Assembly: GCA_031548005.1 (NCBI GenBank)
Contig: JAVBRK010000038.1
Coordinates: 1-6,427, forward strand
Reading direction: 5' to 3'
DNA length: 6,427 nucleotides
From: BNXB01 sp031548005
Lineage (GTDB): Bacteria > Bacteroidota > Bacteroidia > Bacteroidales > Azobacteroidaceae
This document shows positions 1 to 5,917 of this stretch, piece by piece (the stretch's first letter is position 1; each line of letters begins with the position of its first letter). The translations under genes and the position numbers were made by a program. The notes beneath the pieces were generated by a model that saw only the letters and a list, made by a program, of their open reading frames with translations, made no database searches and had not been told where the DNA came from.

Positions 1-32
1 AAAATTTCCGTAACTTCGTTTGCTGTTAGCAT
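1..32 (-). CDS. Putative IS982-family transposase, N-terminal fragment cut by window edge
   Basis: Reading leftward from an ATG at 32-30, ten full codons give MLTANEVTEI before the window ends. The VTEI(F) stretch close to the start resembles, from memory, the N-terminus of IS982-family transposases common in Bacteroidetes, where a motif of the type VTEIFxxxDxFC follows the start. That is the only protein evidence, so the call is tentative. The setting supports it modestly: the gene faces away from fecR, sits beside AT-rich non-coding DNA with inverted repeats, and its start codon lies in an inverted repeat (25-33 with 96-104), as seen in several insertion sequences. No Shine-Dalgarno sequence is visible. 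It could instead be any other leftward gene, or a chance reading frame. Confidence 0.4.
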   Translation of the reverse strand, partial: MLTANEVTEI

Positions 33-104
33 GGCAGTGAGAATTAGTTAGTTATTTGTAATTCAGCACTATAAATATAGCTGTTTTTATCTTTTCATGC
101 TAAC
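25..104 (-). repeat. Inverted repeat folding over the putative transposase start codon
   Basis: GTTAGCATG at 25-33 and CATGCTAAC at 96-104 are a perfect 9-bp inverted repeat. Nested inside is a second one: CAG at 64-66 and CTATA at 69-73 pair with TATAG at 76-80 and CTG at 81-83. A leftward transcript entering from beyond 104 would fold so that the ATG at 32-30 is base-paired. Read rightward, the outer repeat is followed by six T residues at 105-110, so it might also act as a weak terminator, although the 62-nt loop makes that less likely. The repeats are seen directly; their function is inferred. Confidence 0.5.
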
Positions 105-134
105 TTTTTTACTTATTTCTTATTTCGAACTCAC

Positions 135-279
135 GTTAATACAGGTTTTTAAAAGAGTTTAAGAATATTTCTAAACTATTTTTACGATATCATTCGGCCG
201 GAAAAATCTGTATTAACATTTATTTAAAAATCTGATAATAGGTAATTTAATTTTAAAAATGTTCTTAAAAACCTGTATT
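135..279. repeat. Cluster of inverted and direct repeats, core AAAAAYCTG(TATT)
   Basis: Three good copies and one weak copy of one motif occur here. AATACAGGTTTTTAA at 138-152 is the exact 15-bp inverse of TTAAAAACCTGTATT at 265-279. The left copy (135-150) also matches the inverse of 202-217 at 15 of 16 positions, sharing the 10-bp CTGTATTAAC. A weaker copy, AAAAATCTG, lies at 226-234. Possible meanings are the terminal repeats of a small non-autonomous element (138-279, 142 bp), an insertion-sequence end near 146 (leftward reading begins ACCTGTATTAACG), or binding sites for a regulator of fecR. No target duplication is evident next to 138 and 279. The repeats are certain; their role is not. 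Confidence 0.6.
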
Positions 280-351
280 TCGTATATTATCCTCTGTTTT
301 CCCTTAAAGCTTCCTTATCCAGTTCCCCTTTATCAAACAGTTATGCTAAAA

Positions 352-382
352 ATTGTTAATTAACTCCAGTTTTTTACTTTTC
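352..382 (+). promoter_or_regulatory. Weak candidate Bacteroides-type promoter for fecR
   Basis: ATTG at 352-355 and TACTTTTC at 375-382 are separated by 19 bp. They each differ by one base from the primary Bacteroides consensus of TTTG near -33 and TAnnTTTG near -7. Transcription would begin around 388-390 and give a leader of about 60 nt before the fecR ATG. In such AT-rich DNA a match this loose can arise by chance, and a gene of this class could equally be read by its own ECF sigma factor from an unrelated promoter. Confidence 0.22.
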
Positions 383-447
383 CGATAGGGATCTTTTTCA
401 TTATCCCCCTCTTCATATTCAAAGACAACCTGTTTTTGAATAAAGAT

Positions 448-1425
448 ATGTCCGAAATCAGTAAAAATAACAGAGCGAGAAAGAACTACCTCGATAACTG
501 TTTCCCCTTGAAACAAGAGGATCAGGAAGTGATCGACCGCGACCTGAACAGCCCCGAATTCCAGGATTTCAAAGAAAATGGGGAAGAAAGGTTTCTGTTG
601 CCCGAAGCATATTCGGCCGATAAAATTTTCAATACAATAGAAGAACGAATCTCGACCCGGACAATCAGGATACAGAAACAGGTCAGCCGTTTTTGGGGTA
701 TTGCTGCTTCTGTTGCTATTTTAGTGGCGCTATCAATCCTGTTTGTAAATCAGTCGATGCAAAAGGAATCCCGTATGATCCTGGTATCGACAAGTTACGG
801 AGAACGCCTGAAGGTCGTTTTACCCGACAGTTCGACCGTGATTCTCAATGCGCTTTCCAGTCTCTCCTATCCCGAAAAATTTACAGAAAAGAAGCGGGAA
901 GTGATCCTGGACGGAGAAGGTTATTTCAATATCCGGAGAGACGAATCCAAACCTTTCGCCGTGAATGCCGGAGCTATCCGGGTACAAGTACTCGGTACCG
1001 TTTTTAATATCCAGGCTTACAACACGGACAATCTGATCAAAACAGCGCTATTAGAAGGATCTATAGCGATCTCCACCGGAAACGGGCATTCCAGGAAAAT
1101 GCACTCGGGAGAAATTGCTTACTTCGACAAAAACAACCAGACCCTGAAGATTGAGGCAGGAAAAACAGCAGAAACCTGTGAATGGAAAGGCGATAAGTTG
1201 ATTTTTGAAGATTCTCCTTTACCCGAAATATGCAAAGTGCTGGAACGTGAAAAAGAGATCCGGATCATCATTGAAAATGAGGAGTTAAAAAGTTTTCGCA
1301 TAACAGCCAAATTCATTCATAAAGAATCGCCGCAGGAAATATTGAGTATTCTGGGCCATTCCGGGAATTTCAAGTACCGGCAAAGCGGTAAAAAATATTA
1401 CATAACTTCCAATATTGAAAATTAA
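448..1425 (+). CDS. FecR-family anti-sigma factor / transmembrane signal transducer
   Basis: This is a 325-residue inner-membrane protein that, by family knowledge, holds an ECF sigma factor inactive until an outer-membrane TonB-dependent receptor signals. Residues 1-80 are a charged cytoplasmic region, the usual site of sigma-factor binding. Residues 83-100 (FWGIAASVAILVALSILF) form one membrane span. The periplasmic FecR domain covers about 110-210, with LPDSSTVILNALSSLSYP at 125-142, DGEGYFNIRRDESKPF at 155-170 and VQVLGTVFN at 179-187. A DUF4974-like C-terminal region covers about 250-322, beginning with KLIFEDSPLPEI. The Gly183-Thr184 pair sits where FecR-type proteins such as FoxR are known to self-cleave. 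The start is taken at the ATG at 448; a TTG at 436 would add four residues and there is no ribosome site to choose between them. The stop lies ten bases before the receptor ATG, so the two genes are very likely co-transcribed. The usual adjacent ECF sigma gene is missing. Confidence 0.93.
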   Translation: MSEISKNNRARKNYLDNCFPLKQEDQEVIDRDLNSPEFQDFKENGEERFLLPEAYSADKIFNTIEERISTRTIRIQKQVSRFWGIAASVAILVALSILFVNQSMQKESRMILVSTSYGERLKVVLPDSSTVILNALSSLSYPEKFTEKKREVILDGEGYFNIRRDESKPFAVNAGAIRVQVLGTVFNIQAYNTDNLIKTALLEGSIAISTGNGHSRKMHSGEIAYFDKNNQTLKIEAGKTAETCEWKGDKLIFEDSPLPEICKVLEREKEIRIIIENEELKSFRITAKFIHKESPQEILSILGHSGNFKYRQSGKKYYITSNIEN

Positions 1426-1435
1426 CAATCAGCCT

Positions 1436-4078
1436 ATGTTCAAACAATTAATAACGTTATGCCTTTGCTTCCTGACCATCCAGGCAGCAAAGGCACAGAG
1501 AGAAGTTTTACTCTCAATTTCGGTAAAAGACAGGCCGATGAAGGAGATTCTGAAGGAGGTCGAGGCTCAGAGCGATTACACTTTCGTGTATAACCAGACC
1601 ATTGATTTATCGGCTGTAAAAAGCATTGCTTTTGAAAATAAAACATTACAGGATGCACTACAGCTTCTTTTTTACAATACAGGCATCGAATGGAAAATCT
1701 CGGGAAAGCACATCCTTCTGAATAAATCCCGGAAAAAGTTTACAGTTTCGGGATTTGTTTCCGACCTTTCGAATCGCGAAACCCTGATCGGAGCTACCAT
1801 ATCGGATGGAAGTTCAGGATTGGGAACCATGACCAACGATTATGGATATTTCAGTTTATCCGTCCCTGAAGGCGCAGTAAGCCTGCATATATCATACATC
1901 GGCTATAAATCGCAAAATATTTCTCTGCAACTCGGTTGCGATACAGTCATCAAATTCGAACTGGAACAATACAACTGGCTGCAGGAGGTTGTTGTAACCC
2001 CAGATAACAAATTATTCAGTCCATCGAGTGGTTCCATCGAATTTTCCATGGAAGATATCAAAAATACTCCTGTTCCATTCGGAGAAACCGATGTTCTGAA
2101 AACCCTGCAGCTATTGCCGGGCATTCAATCCGGCGTGGAAGGATCTTCCGGTCTTTACGTGCGGGGCGGAGGTCCCGACCAGAACCTGACCCTGCTGGAT
2201 GGAGTCAATGTTTATAATATCAGTCATTTTTACGGATTATTCTCCATTTTTAACGGAGACGCTGTAAAAAAAGTAACCCTGTATAAGGGAAGTTTTCCGG
2301 CCCGGTTCGGAGGGCGTTTATCATCAGTGGTCGATGTCCGGATGAAAGACGGCGACATGCAGCACTATCATGGGAGTTTCAGTATCGGGCTTCTTTCGAG
2401 CCGCTTCAATCTGGAGGGTCCTATCGTCAAAGACCGTACCTCGTTCAGTTTTTCGGCCAGGAGATCCTATCTCGACGGTTTTCTGCGCATTGCCGGAATG
2501 GTAACAGACGAAACGGTTCCCATCGTTTATTTCTATGATGTCAATGCCAAACTGAATCACCGGTTTTCGGATAAAAGTCGGTTATATCTCAGTTTTTACA
2601 ACGGTTTAGATAAAATGGGAGCCAAAACAGAAAAACAGTACAATTACGAATATAATCTTGATAATGTAGATTACAAATGGGGAAATACCATCGGCTCTCT
2701 GCGCTGGAACTATATTTTCAATAATAAGTTATTCGCCAACGCCACAATTGCTTACAACAACTATAATTTCGATTTTCAGAATACGATGTCATACAAATCG
2801 AAGGATCCCGGAGAAAATCAGGGATCCTCCAGAAATTACGGCTACAAGTATACCACTTACCAATATTCCGGGATTGAAGACTGGAGCGCCAATCTCGATT
2901 TCGAGTACTCCCCGGTGAACAAGCATAACATCCGTTTCGGAGGAGAGTATATACATCATCTATTCAGTCCGGAGGTCCACGGTACCCGGCAATTTGAAGA
3001 AGAGGATAATAAAATAATCAAAAATGACGACAATTCATTTTTATCGGAAAAGATCATCGGAAATGAAACCTCCCTTTACATCGAAGACGAGATTTCCCTG
3101 ACCTCCAAATGGAAAACCAATCTGGGAGTCCATCTTTCGGGATTTGGTGTGAAAGGAACAACTTACTGGTCGCTGCAGCCAAGATTATCGCTGGGATTTG
3201 AAATGAACCGGAACTTATCGTTCAAAACATCCTATACCGAAATGAGCCAATATATTCATTTACTGACTTCCAGCGCTTTAAGTCAACCGACCGATCTATG
3301 GGTTCCGGTTACCCCCAACCTGCCTCCAATGACCTCCCGGCAAATCACGCTGGGCGCATACTACAACACCCGCTCCGGATATAATTTTTCAGTCGAAGGA
3401 TTTTACAAAACCATGCACAACCTGCTGGAATATAAAAACGGAGCCTCTTGGGCCAATGCCTCGACCTCCTGGGATAAACAGGTCGAATCAGGTGAAGGCA
3501 GTTCTTACGGGATCGAACTTTTTGCTCAAAAAACAATGAACAAACTGACCGGATGGATCGGCTACACCCTGGCCCGGAACGACCGGAAATTCCCCACTAT
3601 TAATGAGGGGAAACGGTTTCCGGCAAAATACGATCGCCGGCACGATGTCAAGCTGAACCTGAGCTATAAACTCAACGAAAAACTCGATTTTTCTGCAGCA
3701 TGGACCTATGCCTCCGGTAACAATGTGACGCTGGCTCTGGAAGAATATCCATCGCTTCCAGACTGGGAAACGGAAAACCCGAGGTCGAATTACGATCTGG
3801 CCGGAGCCTCCGGATCCCATTGGATCAAACGATATGAAGATTGGAACAACTACCGGATGCCGGCCACACATCACCTCGACCTGAGCATCAACTACTACCG
3901 GAAAAAAAGTCCGAAAGGCCAGCAAGCCAGTTGGAACCTCACGATCTACAATGTTTACAATCAAACTTGTCCGTTCCTTACCTATCCAGGATACAGCGAT
4001 ACAAAAGGAAAATTTGTACTGAAGCAGATCAGCTTTCTTCCTGTTCTTCCTTCATTAACTTACACCTATAAGTTTTAG
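1436..4078 (+). CDS. STN-domain TonB-dependent outer-membrane receptor (transducer type)
   Basis: An 880-residue outer-membrane receptor. Residues 1-20 are a signal peptide with cleavage likely after AKA. An STN (secretin/TonB short N-terminal) domain spans about 24-95 (SVKDRPMKEILKEVEAQSDY, later KTLQDALQLL). This is the periplasmic module that in FecA-type receptors contacts FecR. A carboxypeptidase-D-like beta-sandwich follows at about 103-185, then a VVVTP linker and the plug, with LKTLQLLPGIQSG, LYVRGGGPDQNLTLLDGVNVYN and GSFPARFGGRLSSVVDVRMKDG. The rest is the beta-barrel, closing with LTYTYKF and a terminal Phe typical of outer-membrane insertion. The length and plug differ from the SusC/RagA class of about 1000 residues. 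The ligand cannot be deduced; siderophores, other metal chelates, peptides and glycans are all possible. The ATG at 1436 is preferred because it starts the signal peptide directly; a TTG at 1415 would add seven residues and overlap fecR. It is followed by the DUF4249 gene, a pairing frequent in this phylum. Confidence 0.95.
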   Translation: MFKQLITLCLCFLTIQAAKAQREVLLSISVKDRPMKEILKEVEAQSDYTFVYNQTIDLSAVKSIAFENKTLQDALQLLFYNTGIEWKISGKHILLNKSRKKFTVSGFVSDLSNRETLIGATISDGSSGLGTMTNDYGYFSLSVPEGAVSLHISYIGYKSQNISLQLGCDTVIKFELEQYNWLQEVVVTPDNKLFSPSSGSIEFSMEDIKNTPVPFGETDVLKTLQLLPGIQSGVEGSSGLYVRGGGPDQNLTLLDGVNVYNISHFYGLFSIFNGDAVKKVTLYKGSFPARFGGRLSSVVDVRMKDGDMQHYHGSFSIGLLSSRFNLEGPIVKDRTSFSFSARRSYLDGFLRIAGMVTDETVPIVYFYDVNAKLNHRFSDKSRLYLSFYNGLDKMGAKTEKQYNYEYNLDNVDYKWGNTIGSLRWNYIFNNKLFANATIAYNNYNFDFQNTMSYKSKDPGENQGSSRNYGYKYTTYQYSGIEDWSANLDFEYSPVNKHNIRFGGEYIHHLFSPEVHGTRQFEEEDNKIIKNDDNSFLSEKIIGNETSLYIEDEISLTSKWKTNLGVHLSGFGVKGTTYWSLQPRLSLGFEMNRNLSFKTSYTEMSQYIHLLTSSALSQPTDLWVPVTPNLPPMTSRQITLGAYYNTRSGYNFSVEGFYKTMHNLLEYKNGASWANASTSWDKQVESGEGSSYGIELFAQKTMNKLTGWIGYTLARNDRKFPTINEGKRFPAKYDRRHDVKLNLSYKLNEKLDFSAAWTYASGNNVTLALEEYPSLPDWETENPRSNYDLAGASGSHWIKRYEDWNNYRMPATHHLDLSINYYRKKSPKGQQASWNLTIYNVYNQTCPFLTYPGYSDTKGKFVLKQISFLPVLPSLTYTYKF

Positions 4079-4090
4079 AATAAAAACATT

Positions 4091-4133
4091 AATTATATAC
4101 AGACTCATGGCAATTATATACAGACTCATGGCA
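4091..4133 (+). repeat. Exact 21-bp tandem duplication spanning the start of the DUF4249 gene
   Basis: The 21 bases at 4091-4111 are repeated without change at 4112-4132, and the match runs one base further, to 4133. Each unit begins AATTATATACAG and ends ACTCATGGC, so each carries an identical upstream context and an ATG (4107 and 4128). As 21 is a multiple of three, both ATGs are in the same frame, and gain or loss of a unit would change the protein by seven residues without a frameshift. Confidence 0.95.
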
Positions 4134-5252
4134 GCAAATAAAAAAATCAGAAGAAGAACCTGGATGATTCCGGTTTTTATTTTTTTAACAATGACAGCCT
4201 GCGACCTCGAATCCGAGCTGGAGATCGACGATATTCCTGCGCCTTCACGGTTGGTACTGAACAGCATCATCACCCTGGAAAATGATACGAACCGAATTTT
4301 CTTTTCCGAAAGCAAGGCCATCTTCGACGCCACAAATTCACGAAATTCATTGGAATACAAATCCAAATGCTGGACCAGCTGGTACCTCGACGCTAAAGTC
4401 TACTATCTTCCGGATATCGATGCCGTAGTTTATAAAAATGGACAACTGCAGACCGGTTTTTATACTAATTCTCAGGATAGCATCAGCTACTATATTGACA
4501 ATCAGATTCAGGCGGGCGATCAATTCAGAATCGAAGCTTCCGAAAATGGAAGAACGATCGGTTCATCTGTCACTATACCCGAAAAGCCAGTAATATTAAA
4601 AGTAGATACCTTAAGCTATACAACAAAAGATGATACTTTTTATGCTGGTCTTGATAACTATGGAAAGGAATTACGAATGTTGGTCAGGATTAAAGACCAG
4701 CCCGGAATAAAAAACTATTACCGTGTGTTTGTCGATACAGAAAAAGAAATTCATTATGATCCGGAATATGCCAGATATTATGACATACCGGAAACTTCCA
4801 TTATTAATATTTCTTTTACCGACAGCGACGACCCGGCAATAACCCAGGGAAATCCCAAGAATAATTACAATTCGGATTTCGTTTTGATGGAGTTCCAGCA
4901 AAATTACTACAATATTTTTACAGACGACTTATTTGAAGGAGGAGAATACACATTGAATATTTATTCTCCTTGCCCGCTCATGATTCCATCTTCGTATTAT
5001 CAGGATCTTTATGATGGAAAATACATTACCAGTATGAAAACAAAAGTGACTGTCCGGCTGCAGGCGTTAAGCCCCGGATTGTACCAATATTTCAGTTCGC
5101 TTCAGAAATCTCTGTATTACAACGATCTGGTAATCGAACCTTTCCGGATTTTCTGCAACATTGAAGGGGGACTGGGTATCTTCGGAGCTATCAACCAATT
5201 AAAGTACGTTGTATATGAAGAAACGATTGATTATTCCATTCAAAAACGTTAA
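4128..5252 (+). CDS. DUF4249-type outer-membrane lipoprotein
   Basis: A predicted lipoprotein of 374 residues. The N-terminus has a positively charged stretch (NKKIRRR), a hydrophobic segment (MIPVFIFLTMTA) and the acceptor cysteine in TMTAC at residue 25. The residues just after the Cys (DLESELEIDD) are rich in Asp and Glu, which in Bacteroidetes is associated with export to the cell surface. The mature part fits the DUF4249 family: an early SRLVLNSIITLENDTNRIFFSESKAI segment, then DAVVYKNGQL and a YYIDNQIQAGDQFRIEASENGRTIGSSVTIPEKP block. Members are typically encoded beside TonB-dependent receptors; their biochemical role is not established, and a SusD-like accessory or ligand-binding role is an inference. 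It starts 49 bases after the receptor stop with no terminator between, so it is probably in the same operon. The ATG at 4128 gives the more usual signal peptide; the duplicated ATG at 4107 would prepend MAIIYRL (381 residues). The C-terminal part contains a few Cys residues but no recognisable catalytic motif. Confidence 0.85.
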   Translation: MAANKKIRRRTWMIPVFIFLTMTACDLESELEIDDIPAPSRLVLNSIITLENDTNRIFFSESKAIFDATNSRNSLEYKSKCWTSWYLDAKVYYLPDIDAVVYKNGQLQTGFYTNSQDSISYYIDNQIQAGDQFRIEASENGRTIGSSVTIPEKPVILKVDTLSYTTKDDTFYAGLDNYGKELRMLVRIKDQPGIKNYYRVFVDTEKEIHYDPEYARYYDIPETSIINISFTDSDDPAITQGNPKNNYNSDFVLMEFQQNYYNIFTDDLFEGGEYTLNIYSPCPLMIPSSYYQDLYDGKYITSMKTKVTVRLQALSPGLYQYFSSLQKSLYYNDLVIEPFRIFCNIEGGLGIFGAINQLKYVVYEETIDYSIQKR

Positions 5253-5334
5253 TAAATATTAATTTCAAAACTTTTCAATTATGACTATGTTTTATTGGAG
5301 TAGAGTAGAAAAATATCATTCATCCGATCATCCT
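5253..5334 (+). promoter_or_regulatory. Gap before tpx, probably holding its promoter and leader
   Basis: These 82 bases separate the DUF4249 stop from the tpx start. No terminator with a GC-rich stem is visible; the only nearby inverted repeat (5249-5262, TTAATA/TATTAA) is pure A/T. TATGTTTT at 5286-5293 is one base away from the Bacteroides -7 consensus TAnnTTTG, but no matching -33 TTTG lies at the right distance. A separate tpx promoter here is plausible from the unrelated function of the gene, but the sequence evidence is weak. Confidence 0.2.
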
Positions 5335-5832
5335 ATGAAGATTACATTTAAAGGAAATACAGTCAACACAAAAGGTAATTTGCCACAAAAAGGAGAAAAA
5401 GCTCCTGGCTTCAAATTAGTAAAAACCGATCTAAGTGAATTATCCTTAGAAGATCTAAAAGGAAAAAACGTCATCCTGAATATCTTCCCAAGTCTGGATA
5501 CCGGAGTATGTGCCGCTTCTGTAAGGCGTTTCAATAAAGAAGCCGCTAACATGAAAAATACGGTGGTGCTGGCAATCTCAAAGGATCTGCCGTTTGCTCA
5601 TGCCCGTTTCTGTACAACAGAAGGTATTGAGAATGTAATTCCTTTATCGGTATTCCGGAATGATCATTTTGATAGTGAGTACGGAGTGATTATGACCGAT
5701 GGTCTTTTGCAAGGGCTGCTCTCCCGGGCAGTTGTTCTGATCGATGGATCAGGCAAAGTGGTCTATTCCGAACAGGTTCCTGAAATTACTCAAGAACCGG
5801 ATTACGAGGCTGTGATAGCACATTTACAATAA
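5335..5832 (+). CDS. tpx: Thiol peroxidase (Tpx), atypical 2-Cys peroxiredoxin
   Basis: A 165-residue cytoplasmic or periplasm-associated thiol peroxidase that reduces H2O2 and, preferentially, alkyl hydroperoxides, with thioredoxin as usual reductant. It aligns from end to end with E. coli Tpx (168 residues). The peroxidatic Cys59 lies in FPSLDTGVCAASVRRFN with Thr56 three residues before it, the resolving Cys93 is in FAHARFCTTEG, and the conserved Arg131 is in LLSRAVVLID. EITQEPDYEA near the C-terminus is also family-typical. All catalytic residues are present, so the enzyme should be active. No signal peptide is visible. The ATG at 5335 is chosen because MKITFKGN matches the family N-terminus; an in-frame ATG at 5281 would add 18 residues with no counterpart in the family. 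It lies downstream of the receptor cluster in the same direction, but its oxidative-stress role has no evident link to that cluster. Confidence 0.95.
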   Translation: MKITFKGNTVNTKGNLPQKGEKAPGFKLVKTDLSELSLEDLKGKNVILNIFPSLDTGVCAASVRRFNKEAANMKNTVVLAISKDLPFAHARFCTTEGIENVIPLSVFRNDHFDSEYGVIMTDGLLQGLLSRAVVLIDGSGKVVYSEQVPEITQEPDYEAVIAHLQ

Positions 5833-5873
5833 TTTTTGTTTTTCATTAGTTAAAGTTAAGGGTTAGTGATTGG

Positions 5874-5905
5874 AAAGGGACCGCTTGTGTTAGTCGTCCC
5901 TTTTT
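5874..5905 (+). terminator. Intrinsic terminator after tpx
   Basis: AAAGGGAC at 5874-5881 pairs perfectly with GTCCCTTT at 5896-5903 across a 14-nt loop, and the T run (5901-5905) lies at the 3' arm. It lies 42 bases past the tpx stop and 15 bases past the end of the converging ABC gene. Read leftward it has only three T residues after the stem, so it should work better for tpx, although it may serve both genes. Confidence 0.75.
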
Positions 5906-5917
5906 GCATTTTAAACC

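Larger units (their letters stand above)
33..447. other. AT-rich intergenic region without a recognisable gene
   Basis: No convincing coding frame is present in this stretch of about 415 bp. The start-to-stop frames are short, for example an 18-codon leftward frame starting near 417. It contains the structured leader of the leftward gene, a cluster of repeats with core AAAAAYCTG (135-279), and a weak candidate promoter for fecR (352-382). In Bacteroidetes an ECF sigma factor gene usually lies directly upstream of a FecR-type gene. None is here, and I see no obvious remnant of one. The left part, up to about 146, may belong to an insertion sequence if the transposase call is right. Confidence 0.6.

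Noticed and set aside
436..447. TTG start for the FecR gene at 436
   Set aside because: It adds only four residues; the ATG at 448 is the more common codon and no ribosome-binding site favours the TTG.
280..447. Short leftward frame near 417 (about 18 codons) as a small protein gene
   Set aside because: No ribosome site, no conserved features, and a stop soon after; expected by chance.
1415..1435. TTG start for the receptor at 1415
   Set aside because: It would put seven polar residues before a signal peptide that already begins well at the ATG at 1436, and would overlap fecR.
3488..3964. Leftward open frame of 158 codons inside the receptor gene
   Set aside because: It is antisense to the conserved beta-barrel coding sequence and its translation has no recognisable motif or domain; a shadow of codon bias in the real gene.
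4055..4366. Leftward frame of 103 codons with a hydrophobic C-terminal part
   Set aside because: It overlaps the end of the receptor gene and the start of the lipoprotein gene on the other strand. The hydrophobic stretch arises from the complement of the signal-peptide region and the tandem repeat.
5249..5262. TTAATA/TATTAA inverted repeat at the end of the DUF4249 gene as a terminator
   Set aside because: The stem is only six A/T pairs with a two-base loop and no T tract follows; too weak to terminate transcription.
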